64,000 nucleotides of DNA. Source: Streptomyces humidus. GTDB lineage: Bacteria > Actinomycetota > Actinomycetes > Streptomycetales > Streptomycetaceae. Positions within the stretch are counted from its first letter, which is position 1. Each line of letters starts with the position of its first letter. Positions 1-7,531 of the stretch are shown here, piece by piece. Both the position numbers and the translations under genes were made by a program. The notes under the pieces are model-generated. The model was not told where the DNA came from and searched no databases. It saw only the letters and a program-made list of their open reading frames with translations. The stretch spans positions 62,001-126,000 of the forward strand of contig NZ_BMTL01000012.1 of NCBI RefSeq assembly GCF_014649655.1, written 5' to 3'.

Positions 1-524
1 CCGTGTCCTGTCTCGCCGAGCACGGCTGGGCGGGCTCCACGGTCTCCGTCGTCGCCGAACGCGCAGGCGTCTCCCGCGGCGCCGCCCAGCACCACTTCCC
101 CACCCGCGAGGACCTGTTCACCGCGGCCGTCGAATACGTCGCCGAGGAGCGCTCCCGCGCGCTGCGCGCCCTGTTCCCCCAGGGCGCGGGGGGCGACCGC
201 ACCGCGGTCGTCGCCGCCCTCGTGGACCTCTACACCGGACCCATGTTCCGAGCCGCCCTCCACCTGTGGGTCGCCGCCTCCAACGAGGAGCAGCTGCGCC
301 CCCGGGTGACGGAACTGGAGGCCCGCGTCGGCCGCGAGACCCACCGGATCGCCGTGGAACTGCTGGGCGCCGACGAGTCCGTGCCCGGGGTCCGCGAGAG
401 CGTCCAGGGCCTGCTCGACATGGCCCGCGGCCTCGGCCTCGCCAACCTCCTCACCGATGACGGGGCCCGCCGTGAACGCGTGGTGGCGCAGTGGGCCGGC
501 CTCTTGGACGAGAAGCTGCGCTGA
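1..524 (+). CDS. TetR/AcrR family transcriptional regulator (5' truncated)
   Basis: The frame is open from the window edge, so the true start probably lies upstream of base 1. The visible N-terminus already sits inside the TetR helix-turn-helix (VAERAGVSRGAAQHHFPTRE, with the usual F-x-x-R-E-D-L-F continuation), so only the first helix is missing. The remaining 120 or so residues form the helical ligand-binding and dimerisation domain. Such proteins repress nearby genes and release DNA on binding a small ligand. No target is visible because upstream DNA is outside the window. The family call is firm and the regulated pathway is unknown. Confidence 0.85.
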   Translation, partial: VSCLAEHGWAGSTVSVVAERAGVSRGAAQHHFPTREDLFTAAVEYVAEERSRALRALFPQGAGGDRTAVVAALVDLYTGPMFRAALHLWVAASNEEQLRPRVTELEARVGRETHRIAVELLGADESVPGVRESVQGLLDMARGLGLANLLTDDGARRERVVAQWAGLLDEKLR

Positions 525-868
525 GGGACGCCGCCGACGAGGAGCCCACCCCCCGAGCCTCCCGGACGGCTCCCGGCTCAAGGACGCCCCGGGGCTGCCG
601 GACCGCTCAGGGCTGCCGGACCGTTTGGGGCCACTTGACGGCTCGGCCCTCCCGGACGGCTCGGCCCTCCTGGACCGCTCCCGGCTCGTGGACCGCTCGA
701 GGACACGGGTCGGTTCAGGCTCCAGGGCCGCTCGGGAGCCGCGGGCCGCGCAGGGATCCGTACCGCTCGGCAGCTGAACCGGTCCGGGCCGGCGGCTGAA
801 CGGTCCGGGCCGGCGGCTGAACGGGCCGGGCCGGCGGCTGAACGGGCCGGCGGGCCATGGCCGGCCGC
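525..868. repeat. Intergenic degenerate GC-rich repeats between tetR and pdxH
   Basis: This 344-base gap between two convergent genes holds no convincing gene. From about 545 to 705 it has loose repeats around CTCCCGGACGGCTCGG and CTGCCGGACCG. From 773 to about 857 there are four near-identical 21-22 bp units of the form GCTGAACGGTCCGGGCCGGC. They look like slipped-strand expansions downstream of gene ends and resemble other convergent gaps in the window. Confidence 0.6.
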
Positions 869-1567
869 TCAGGGGCTGAGCCGCTCCACCCGCCAGCTCC
901 CGTCGGGCTCCGCCACGTACCGCAACCGGTCGTGCAGCCGGTTCAGACGGCCCTGCCAGAACTCCACCGACTGCGGCGCGACCCGGAAACCGCCCCAGTG
1001 CGGCGGCACCGGCACCTGCTCGCCCTCCGGGTAGCGGGCCGCCAGCTCGGCGTACGAGGCGTCGAGGTCGGCCCGCGTGGCGATCACCGAGGACTGGGCG
1101 CTGGCCCACGCGCCGAGCTGCGAGCCGTGCGGCCGGGCGCGGAAGTAGGCGGCCGTCTCGTCGCGCCCGGTGCGCCGGGCCACGCCCCGCACGACGACCT
1201 GGCGGGCCATCGGATGCCAGGGGAAGAGCAGCGAGACGTACGGGTTCTCGGCGAGGTCGCGCGCCTTGCGGGACTCGTAGTTGGTGTAGAAGACGAAGCC
1301 CTGCTCGTCGAAGTGCTTCAGCAGCACCGTGCGTGAGCTGGGCCGGCCCTCGGCGTCCGCGGTGGCGACGACCATGGCGTTCGGCTCGAAGAGATGGGCC
1401 TCCACGGCCGCGTCCTGGAACCAGCGGGCGAACTGCTCCACGGGCGTGGCGGCCAGACCGGCCTCGGAGAGCCCCTCGGCCCGGTACTGCTTGCGCATGG
1501 CGGCCGGGTCGGGGAAGGACCCGGGCAAGACGGCGTCTGCGTCGGTCACCCGGCCATCTTGCCGCAT
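869..1567 (-). CDS. pdxH: Pyridoxamine 5'-phosphate oxidase PdxH
   Basis: Catalyses the FMN-dependent oxidation of pyridoxine or pyridoxamine 5'-phosphate to pyridoxal 5'-phosphate, the last step of the vitamin B6 pathway. The protein (232 aa from the ATG at 1567) has the family's N-terminal RKQYRAEGL segment, the FMN-binding block SSRTVLLKHFDEQGFVFYTN, the SRKARDL and FPWHPMARQV motifs, and the C-terminal signature around VEFWQGRLNRLHDR, which is diagnostic. A GTG at 1549 is an alternative start; neither start has a strong ribosome binding site. It is divergent from citrate synthase, with about 260 bp between them that carry repeated TGGCACT elements. Confidence 0.93.
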   Translation of the reverse strand: MRQDGRVTDADAVLPGSFPDPAAMRKQYRAEGLSEAGLAATPVEQFARWFQDAAVEAHLFEPNAMVVATADAEGRPSSRTVLLKHFDEQGFVFYTNYESRKARDLAENPYVSLLFPWHPMARQVVVRGVARRTGRDETAAYFRARPHGSQLGAWASAQSSVIATRADLDASYAELAARYPEGEQVPVPPHWGGFRVAPQSVEFWQGRLNRLHDRLRYVAEPDGSWRVERLSP

Positions 1568-1609
1568 GGCACGCCGGCGCGGTTCACCCGCCCGGGACGG
1601 CACATCGGG

Positions 1610-1648
1610 TGGCACTGAGTGCCGCAACCACTCCCCAAAGGTGGCACT
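1610..1648. promoter_or_regulatory. Repeated TGGCACT operator-like element upstream of citrate synthase
   Basis: A perfect inverted repeat GGCACT-G-AGTGCC lies at 1611-1623. A second TGGCACT half-site starts at 1642, 32 bases (three helical turns) after the first at 1610. The pair sits in the intergenic region shared by pdxH and citrate synthase. The half-sites resemble CIRCE (HrcA) halves, but the spacing is wrong for CIRCE, so the cognate regulator is not identified. Confidence 0.4.
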
Positions 1649-1828
1649 CGGGGATATGGTGCAGATGCCGTCCCCGCAGGGTGGCCGCCCGCCCCACGGG
1701 GCATCAGTGTGATGACCGACCGCCCAGGACCGCGAGTCCTTCCGAGGACCGCGGAACCACCGGCGTCGTCCGTCCCGCGCCCGCTGTCGCCCGCCCGTCC
1801 CGTCGTCCACAACACGAGGAGCCGCCCG

Positions 1829-2929
1829 ATGTCCGACTTCGTACCCGGACTCGAAGGAGTCGTCGCGTTCGAGACGGAGATCGCCGAACCCGACAAGGAG
1901 GGCGGCGCCCTGCGGTACCGGGGCGTCGACATCGAGGACCTGGTCGGCCACGTCTCCTTCGGCAACGTCTGGGGCCTGCTCGTCGACGGAGCCTTCAACC
2001 CCGGCCTGCCGCCCGCCGAGCCGTTCCCGATCCCCGTCCACTCCGGCGACATCCGCGTCGACGTGCAGTCCGCGCTCGCCATGCTCGCGCCCGTCTGGGG
2101 CCTCAGGCCCCTCCTCGACATCGATGCCGAGCAGGCCCGCGCGGACCTCGCCCGCGCCGCCGTCATGGCCCTCTCCTACGTCGCCCAGTCCGCGCGCGGT
2201 CAGGGCACCCCGATGGTCCCCCAGCGGGAGATCGACAAAGCCCGGTCCGTCGTCGAGCGGTTCATGATCCGCTGGCGCGGCGAGCCCGACCCCAAGCACG
2301 TGAAGGCGGTCGACGCCTACTGGACGTCCGCGGCCGAGCACGGCATGAACGCCTCCACGTTCACCGCGCGGGTCATCGCCTCCACCGGCGCCGACGTCGC
2401 CGCCGCCCTCTCCGGCGCGGTGGGCGCCATGTCGGGCCCCCTGCACGGCGGCGCCCCGTCCCGGGTCCTCGGCATGATCGAGGAGATCGAGCGCACCGGC
2501 GACGCGGACGCCTACGTCCGGCAGGCCCTCGACAAGGGCGAGCGCCTCATGGGCTTCGGCCACCGCGTCTACCGGGCCGAGGACCCCCGCGCGCGCGTGC
2601 TGCGCCGCACCGCCCGCGAGCTGGGCGCCCCGCGCTTCGAGGTGGCCGAGGCTCTGGAGAAGGCGGCCCTCGCCGAACTCCACGCCCGCCGCCCGGACCG
2701 GGTCCTGGCGACGAACGTCGAGTTCTGGGCGGCCATCGTGCTCGACTTCGCCGAGGTCCCCGCCCACATGTTCACGTCGATGTTCACCTGCGCCCGCACG
2801 GCCGGCTGGTCGGCGCACATCCTCGAGCAGAAGCGCACCGGACGCCTGGTCCGCCCGTCGGCCCGCTACGTCGGCCCCGGCTCCCGCGACCCGCGCGACA
2901 TCGAGGGCTACGACGACATCGCCGACTGA
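1829..2929 (+). CDS. Citrate synthase (type I/2-methylcitrate synthase fold)
   Basis: Condenses acetyl-CoA (possibly propionyl-CoA) with oxaloacetate at the entry to the TCA cycle. The 366-residue length fits the short Gram-positive citrate synthases. Catalytic residues are all visible: His206 in GPLHGG, His245 in the family signature GFGHRVYRAEDPR, and Asp307 in VLDFAEVP. ATG at 1829 was chosen because GAGGAG sits 8 bases upstream and the protein then begins at the conserved GLEGVVAFETEIAE segment; an upstream in-frame extension has no such features. Streptomyces have several paralogues, so which one this is cannot be settled from the sequence alone. Confidence 0.93.
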   Translation: MSDFVPGLEGVVAFETEIAEPDKEGGALRYRGVDIEDLVGHVSFGNVWGLLVDGAFNPGLPPAEPFPIPVHSGDIRVDVQSALAMLAPVWGLRPLLDIDAEQARADLARAAVMALSYVAQSARGQGTPMVPQREIDKARSVVERFMIRWRGEPDPKHVKAVDAYWTSAAEHGMNASTFTARVIASTGADVAAALSGAVGAMSGPLHGGAPSRVLGMIEEIERTGDADAYVRQALDKGERLMGFGHRVYRAEDPRARVLRRTARELGAPRFEVAEALEKAALAELHARRPDRVLATNVEFWAAIVLDFAEVPAHMFTSMFTCARTAGWSAHILEQKRTGRLVRPSARYVGPGSRDPRDIEGYDDIAD

Positions 2930-2953
2930 GCCCGGGCCGGGCCCGGGGGACCG

Positions 2954-3991
2954 TCACGCGGGGCTGAGCAGCTCCGCGTGATGCCGCTCGGCCACCAGCG
3001 GGTGGGCGCGCAGCTTGCCCTTCAGCTCGTTGAAGCCGTACTCGGCGAAGAGCGGGTTGGCCGGATCGTCGCTCACGCCGGGGGCGGCGGACGCGTGCGG
3101 GAACGGCAGCGGCTCCACGCGCGCGTCCAGGCGGGGGTTGTAGAAGAACGGCACGGAGAACCGCTCGACGGCGCTCGGCGGTGACACCACCCGGTGGTTG
3201 GTGGCGACGAGGTACCCGTCGGTCGCCACCTCCAGCAGCTCGCCCAGGTTGACGACGAACGCGCCCGGCAGCGGCGGGACGTCGTGGAACGCGCCGTCCT
3301 CCCGCTGCACCTGGAGGCCGCCCACCCCGTCCTGGAGCAGCAGCGTCAGGAAGCCGTAGTCCTTGTGGGCGCCGACCCCCTGGCCGGCGCCGTCCCCGGC
3401 GCTGCCCGGGTACCGCACGAGCTTCAGGTGCGGGTGCGCCCGCTCCCCGAACACCGGGTCGTAGAAACCGGCGGGCGCGCCGATCGAGGCGAGCAGCTCG
3501 TGCAGCAGCTTCCCGGCGACGGCGCTCAGCCGATCGATCCACGCGAGCGCGGCCGTGCGCAGCTCGGGCAGCCCGGCGGGCCACTGGTTGGGTCCCTGGA
3601 GCCACCAGTAGGCGGGCTCGTCCGGTCCGGGCGCCCGCGCGGGCCGCTCGGCCCCTATGTCGAGCTGGTCGCGCCAGTCCCGCCGGCCGCCGGTCCGCTC
3701 GTCGCCGGTCCGGGTGTAGCCGCGGAAGTGCGGCGAGTTCACGTTGTCGAGAGCGAGCCGCTCGGCCTCGGGCAGCGCGAAGAAGGCGCGCATGGCGGAC
3801 AGCAGCGCTTCCGTCTCCCGCTCGCCGACTCCGTGCCCGACCAGCTGGAAGAACCCCACGTCATGGGCGGCGCCGTGCAGCTGGGCGTGGAGCAGCGCCC
3901 GTTCCCGGGGGCCGCGGTCGGCTGCCGAGAGATCGATGACCGGCAGCTGCCGGTGGGACGGGTTCGTCGCGAGGGGTGTCACGTTCGTCAT
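2954..3991 (-). CDS. 2-oxoglutarate/Fe(II)-dependent oxygenase, isopenicillin N synthase-like family
   Basis: A 345-residue non-haem iron oxygenase. The N-terminal DIOX_N segment (LPVIDLS to about residue 110) is followed by the double-stranded beta-helix domain. The iron triad is His209 and Asp211 (GAHKDYGFL) with His266 (ATNHRVVSP). The 2-oxoglutarate-binding R-x-S motif is Arg277-Phe-Ser279. Substrate unknown; these enzymes hydroxylate or desaturate amino acids and small metabolites. Its 5' leader encodes a cysteine-type leader peptide 125 bases upstream, which hints at sulfur-linked control and perhaps a sulfur-related substrate. It converges on citrate synthase with a 24-bp gap. Confidence 0.9.
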   Translation of the reverse strand: MTNVTPLATNPSHRQLPVIDLSAADRGPRERALLHAQLHGAAHDVGFFQLVGHGVGERETEALLSAMRAFFALPEAERLALDNVNSPHFRGYTRTGDERTGGRRDWRDQLDIGAERPARAPGPDEPAYWWLQGPNQWPAGLPELRTAALAWIDRLSAVAGKLLHELLASIGAPAGFYDPVFGERAHPHLKLVRYPGSAGDGAGQGVGAHKDYGFLTLLLQDGVGGLQVQREDGAFHDVPPLPGAFVVNLGELLEVATDGYLVATNHRVVSPPSAVERFSVPFFYNPRLDARVEPLPFPHASAAPGVSDDPANPLFAEYGFNELKGKLRAHPLVAERHHAELLSPA

Positions 3992-4116
3992 GGTGCGTCC
4001 GTGGGTGTGCGGGGGCCCGCGGCCGGCGTCGGGTGGGACGGCGCACGGGTGCCAGGTGGGCGGAGGGAGGGGGAGCGCGTGAGCGCGGGCGGCGTGGACC
4101 GCGGGGGGCCGGAGGC

Positions 4117-4191
4117 TCAGACGGAGCGTCGACAGCCCGTGCTCGTGACGCGGACGTAGTCCACGTGGCGGCGTCGAACGAGCGAAAGCAT
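4117..4191 (-). CDS. Short leader peptide, RRHVD type, in the 5' leader of the 2OG oxygenase gene
   Basis: A 24-codon frame starting at ATG 4191 encodes a basic peptide containing RRRHVDYVRVTS, then a single cysteine at position 20 and two arginines near its end. I recall the arrangement Arg-Arg-His-Val-Asp followed by a late Cys from the short 'putative leader peptides' that precede sulfur-assimilation genes in Streptomyces; this is memory, not a search. It lies on the same strand as the oxygenase and ends 125 bases before its start. That fits attenuation in which ribosome stalling at the Cys codon senses cysteinyl-tRNA. The Shine-Dalgarno is weak. Confidence 0.6.
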   Translation of the reverse strand: MLSLVRRRHVDYVRVTSTGCRRSV

Positions 4192-4364
4192 GCGCTCAGG
4201 GTACTGCCTGGCAGAAAATCCGTACGTGGCGTGGATCACGCACCGCAAATGCTGCGGAGAAGGTCCAGGAAGTCCAGGAGGGGCCGAGGACCGGTGGACC
4301 CGAGGATCGGTGGACCGGTGGATCGGGTGCCGGGGGCGGGGGAGCGCGGGGCGGAAAAGCAGGC

Positions 4365-4424
4365 GACCCGCGAGTCTGGTCCTCCTCAGGAGGGCCGGCC
4401 GGACGTACCGGCGACTCGCGGGTC
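4365..4424 (-). terminator. Branched hairpin terminator of the small transcript
   Basis: The 12-bp arms GACCCGCGAGTC and GACTCGCGGGTC pair perfectly. The enclosed 36 bases include a 6-bp CCTCCT/AGGAGG stem and a GGCCGGCC palindrome. On the minus strand the outer stem is followed within 6-7 bases by TTTT. The inner stem also contains an SD-like AGGAGG that the hairpin would occlude. Confidence 0.6.
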
Positions 4425-4459
4425 GGGTGACTGCGTTGAATTGGCCGGTTGCGTGCAAG

Positions 4460-4504
4460 TCACACACGCCGGTCCGGCACCGCACTCAGTGGGCGACGGG
4501 CCAT
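4460..4504 (-). CDS. Second mini-ORF (14 aa), translationally coupled
   Basis: A 14-codon frame (MARRPLSAVPDRRV) begins at the ATG of a TGATG junction with the 12-codon frame upstream. That arrangement usually indicates translational coupling. It has no Shine-Dalgarno of its own and ends 36 bases before the terminator stem. It may be coincidental; its only support is position inside a compact transcript and the overlap. Confidence 0.3.
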   Translation of the reverse strand: MARRPLSAVPDRRV

Positions 4505-4542
4505 CAGCCCGCAGCCACCTCCGACGTCCGGTGTGCATACAT
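4504..4542 (-). CDS. Mini-ORF (12 aa) behind the extended Shine-Dalgarno
   Basis: The frame MYAHRTSEVAAG starts at ATG 4542, immediately after GAAAGGAGGTGGTCC, which pairs with nearly the whole single-stranded 3' tail of 16S rRNA. Spacing from the GGAGG core is normal. Such a strong site on a 12-codon frame argues that ribosome binding itself, or the peptide, matters. No homologous protein function is known to me. Confidence 0.45.
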   Translation of the reverse strand: MYAHRTSEVAAG

Positions 4543-4575
4543 GCTTCGGACCACCTCCTTTCATTCGGTACGCAC

Positions 4576-4604
4576 ACCTTAAGAACCCGTCCCCGGTCGC
4601 TCAA
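4576..4604 (-). promoter_or_regulatory. Primary-sigma promoter of the small transcript
   Basis: On the minus strand a -35 hexamer TTGAGC (4599-4604) and a -10 hexamer TAAGGT (4576-4581) are separated by exactly 17 bases. This predicts a start near 4570, leaving only about 28 bases of leader before the 12-codon frame. It is one of the best HrdB-type promoters readable in the window. Confidence 0.55.
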
Positions 4605-4962
4605 GGGGTTTTTCCGAGACGTCGCGAAAGCCCCGGAAGTCGCCACGACGCCCGCGGCGCCCGGGTCCCGAGGCTGCCGCGACCATGGCCGATCGACGCG
4701 CACGGGTTGACGCACGCGCGCGGGCGAGGTTCGCTGGAACTGTGGATGATCTTCGTTGTCGCCCTCGGCCGTCATCGTGGAGGGCTCGGCGCCCCGGTGG
4801 CGCTCGACGGCGGAACGGCGGAACGGTCCGGCCCGCGGCTCCCTTCCCGCCACGGGCGAGGCGCAGCACGGCGATTCCGCTGCCATCTTGCGGGAACCGT
4901 ATGTGGGCTGCGTCACGTTCGAGTTGAATGAGGGCAAGTGAGCGAACCTGCAGGGGGTCCAG

Positions 4963-6417
4963 GTGAGTGCTTCCCGGCGTAGTGGGACCACCGACGAACT
5001 CGGGCCGGACGAGCCCGAGCGGCCCGGGCGGGGCGACGACGGCCCGAAGACCCCGGGCGGCGCGCAGCCCCCCGTCGGCCCGGACGGCGCAGACCTGCTC
5101 GCCGCGCTGCTCGACGGCATGGACGCGGCGCTGTGCGCCTTCGACGGCGACGGAGTCGTCACCCACTGGAACCGTGAGGCCGAGCGCATCCTCGGCTGGA
5201 GCGCGCAGGAGGCCGTCGGCCGCCGCGGCTTCGCCGGCTGGGCCGTGCGCGAGGCCGACGCGGCGGACATCGAGGGGCGGCTGATGGCGGCCATGCACGC
5301 CCCGGGCCGCCAGGTGCACGAGTTCGCGCTGCTCACCAAGGACGGCGGCCGGGTGCTCGTGCGCACCCAGTCGGCCGCCGTGCCCGGCCCGGACGGCAAG
5401 CCCACCGGGCTGTACTGCGCCTTCAGCGAGGTGCACGCCCAGATCGACCTGGAGCGTTCCATCGCGCTCAGTGAGGCCCTGTTCGACGACGCCTCCTGGG
5501 GGGTCGTCCTGGTCGACGCCGACCTGCGCCCCGCCGTCGTCAACGCGCACGCCGCCCGCGCGCTCGGCACCAGCCGCACGGCCCTTCTGGGCCGCCCGCT
5601 GGGAGAACTCCTCACCCGGGGCGCGGAGGAGCTGGAGAACGCGCTGACGCACGTCCTCGCCGAGGGCGCCCCGCCGGCCCCCGCCGAGCTGTGGGTGGGG
5701 GTGCGCACCCCGGACGGCGAGAAGCGGCGCTGCTGGCGCAGCGGCTTCCTGCGGCTGGCCTCGCCGCTCGCGGAGGAACCGGTGCCGCTCGGCGTCGGCT
5801 GGATCTTCCAGGACGTCACGGCGGCCAAGCAGGGCGAGCAGGAGGCCTCGCTGCTGCGGTTCCGCGCCAACCAGCTGCACCGGGCCGGCCGGGCCGCCGC
5901 CGAGTGCGAGGACCCCACCGAGGCGGCGACGGTCCATCTCGACTTCGCGCTCGCCGGTTTCGCCGACCACGCGCTGGTCGACCGGGTGATGGGCGACGCG
6001 GAGGGGGCCGGGCCGCCGCGCCTGATGCGGGTCGCGGCCACCCCCTCGGGCGGCCCCGGCCCGAGCACGCTCACCGGACACGCGGGCCTGCCGCTGCGCT
6101 ATCCCGACGGGCACCCGGCGCTGCAGTGCGTCGCGCGGGCCGGTTCCGTGCGGGCGGGTTCCGGCTCGGTGCCGGCCGACGAGGCGCGGGCGTGGGCGCG
6201 GACGCGGCAGTGGCCCGAGGACACGGTGCACGCGCTGTGCGCGGTGCTGCGCAGCCGCGGCCGCACCCTGGGCGTGGTGACGTTCCTGCGCGGCGGCGGC
6301 CGTACCCCCTTCGAGCGCTCCGACGCGAACTACGCCGAGGACGTCGCCGTGCGCATCTCCTCGGCGCTGGACCTCGCGGACCTGACGGCGCAGACGGCCG
6401 AGCGGGGCGAGGACTGA
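4963..6417 (+). CDS. PAS-PAS-GAF domain signalling protein
   Basis: A 484-residue soluble sensor. After a disordered Pro/Gly-rich N-terminus come a first PAS domain (about residues 45-155, with DGVVTHWNREAERILGWSAQE), a second PAS domain (about 165-290, beginning at ALFDDASWGVVLVDADL) and a GAF-like domain (about 305-475). No kinase, phosphatase or cyclase output domain is present, so it probably acts through a partner or is a remnant of an RsbU-type regulator. GTG at 4963 was chosen for the AGGGGG 6 bases upstream. It converges on the SIS gene, with a palindromic terminator between. Confidence 0.8.
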   Translation: MSASRRSGTTDELGPDEPERPGRGDDGPKTPGGAQPPVGPDGADLLAALLDGMDAALCAFDGDGVVTHWNREAERILGWSAQEAVGRRGFAGWAVREADAADIEGRLMAAMHAPGRQVHEFALLTKDGGRVLVRTQSAAVPGPDGKPTGLYCAFSEVHAQIDLERSIALSEALFDDASWGVVLVDADLRPAVVNAHAARALGTSRTALLGRPLGELLTRGAEELENALTHVLAEGAPPAPAELWVGVRTPDGEKRRCWRSGFLRLASPLAEEPVPLGVGWIFQDVTAAKQGEQEASLLRFRANQLHRAGRAAAECEDPTEAATVHLDFALAGFADHALVDRVMGDAEGAGPPRLMRVAATPSGGPGPSTLTGHAGLPLRYPDGHPALQCVARAGSVRAGSGSVPADEARAWARTRQWPEDTVHALCAVLRSRGRTLGVVTFLRGGGRTPFERSDANYAEDVAVRISSALDLADLTAQTAERGED

Positions 6418-6467
6418 CCGGCGCGACCGGCCCGCGCGGCTGACGCACGCAACTGACCCGCGGGCCG

Positions 6468-6483
6468 CACCCGCGCGCGGGTG
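6468..6483. terminator. Bidirectional terminator candidate between PAS and SIS genes
   Basis: CACCCGCGCGCGGGTG is a perfect 16-bp palindrome placed between two convergent stop codons (6417 and 6492). It has no T-run on either strand, so it is a stem-only candidate of the kind common in Streptomyces. Confidence 0.4.
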
Positions 6484-6491
6484 GGCGGCGT

Positions 6492-7247
6492 TCAGTGCCG
6501 GTAGAAGATGCGGTCCCGGTACTCCTCCATGATCCGGCCGTTCCAGTCGTGGCCGCCGTCGACGTTGCCCGAGCGCAGCAGCGGGGGCTCGATGCCGCGC
6601 TCGGCGAGGGCTCCGGCCGCGGTGGCCATGACGGCCTGCAGAAGGGCCGACGTCACGACCGTGGAGGCGGGAGCGAAGGGCGCGGGGACGGTGTCGAGGG
6701 TGAGCTCGGCGTCGCCGACCGCGATCTTCGAGTCGAGGACGACGTCGCAGTGGTCCTTGAGGAAGGTCCCGGTGGCGTGCCGGGATGTGGTCCGCGTCGC
6801 GTACGCCACGGAGGTCACGCCGATGACCTGCACGCCCAGGGAGCGGGCGTGCAAGGCCATCTCCACGGGCAGGGCGTTGCGGCCGGAGAGCGAGACGACG
6901 ACGAGGGCGTCGCCCGCGCGCAGCGGCGAGGTGTCGAGGACGGCGCTCGCCAGGCCGTCGACGCGTTCGAGGGCCGAGCCGAGGGTGGCGGGCACGACGT
7001 CGACGCCGACGACGCCGGGCACGGCGAGCAGGTTCATGAGGGCGAGGCCGCCCGCCCGGTAGACGACGTCCTGCGCGGCGAGCGAGGAGTGGCCGGCGCC
7101 GAAGGCGAAGAGGCGGCCGCCGGCGGCCACGGTGTCGGCGAGGAGCGTGCCGGCGGCGTCGACGGCCTCGGCCTCCTCGTTCCGGACCCGTTGCAGCAGG
7201 GCGACGGCGGCGTCGAAGAACTGGGCGGCGAGCTTGCGGTCGCTCAT
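6492..7247 (-). CDS. SIS domain protein (UPF0309 family, putative phosphosugar-binding protein)
   Basis: A 251-residue protein dominated by one SIS (sugar isomerase) domain. The phosphosugar-binding loop is visible as VVVSLSGRNALPVEMALHA, with the Ser-Gly pair that contacts the phosphate. A preceding GAGHSSLAAQDVVYRAGG segment is typical of the UPF0309 family. ATG at 7247 was preferred because AAGGGG lies about 9 bases upstream and the protein then begins MSDRKLAAQFFDAA as in the family. Likely role: binding or isomerising an amino-sugar phosphate. It is divergent from dmdR1. Confidence 0.82.
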   Translation of the reverse strand: MSDRKLAAQFFDAAVALLQRVRNEEAEAVDAAGTLLADTVAAGGRLFAFGAGHSSLAAQDVVYRAGGLALMNLLAVPGVVGVDVVPATLGSALERVDGLASAVLDTSPLRAGDALVVVSLSGRNALPVEMALHARSLGVQVIGVTSVAYATRTTSRHATGTFLKDHCDVVLDSKIAVGDAELTLDTVPAPFAPASTVVTSALLQAVMATAAGALAERGIEPPLLRSGNVDGGHDWNGRIMEEYRDRIFYRH

Positions 7248-7531
7248 CCGAGGGGCCCCTTTGCCGGGTCGGTGGAGGTGTCGCTGTCCGTGTCGCGGAT
7301 CACCGTGCGGTCTGGACCAGTGCGCTGTCAATACGGCCGGAGCCGGGGGGACGGCCGGGGGAAGGCCGGGACGCGGGACGCTCCGGGGACGGCCGCGGGG
7401 ACCCGGCCGTCGCCTCCCCGTCCGGACGGCGAGGCACGCTTGTCAGTGGTATCCGGCAGAATTGAGTGCAGGGCCAGCGCACGCGCCGTAGAGCGGTCGA
7501 GCTTTTCGGCAGAGCTAATCGAGGGGCACGA

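Larger units (their letters stand above)
4355..4570 (-). ncRNA. Structured small RNA / mini-mRNA with an extended Shine-Dalgarno
   Basis: A complete small transcription unit sits in an otherwise empty 770-base gap. It has a promoter (4576-4604), an extended Shine-Dalgarno complementary to about 15 nucleotides of the 16S rRNA 3' end (4548-4562, one G-U pair), a 12-codon frame (4504-4542), and a second 14-codon frame overlapping it as TGATG (4460-4504). It ends in a large hairpin with 12-bp arms (4365-4376 and 4413-4424) enclosing a CCTCCT-C-AGGAGG stem, then TTTT. I have the impression of a widely conserved Streptomyces sequence but cannot verify it. It may act as RNA, as a peptide source, or as an anti-SD binding element. 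Confidence 0.6.

Noticed and set aside
1610..1662. CIRCE heat-shock element (HrcA site)
   Set aside because: Half-sites resemble CIRCE, but the spacing is one base or thirty-odd bases instead of nine.
869..2818. A 649-codon minus-strand frame covering pdxH and the antisense of citrate synthase
   Set aside because: Only the part from 1567 downward is PdxH; the rest is the antisense shadow of citrate synthase, which has full catalytic residues on the plus strand.
4386..6231. Large minus-strand frames opposite the PAS/GAF gene
   Set aside because: No recognised domain; Arg/Ser/Pro-rich shadow composition, while the plus strand has clear PAS domains and a ribosome site.
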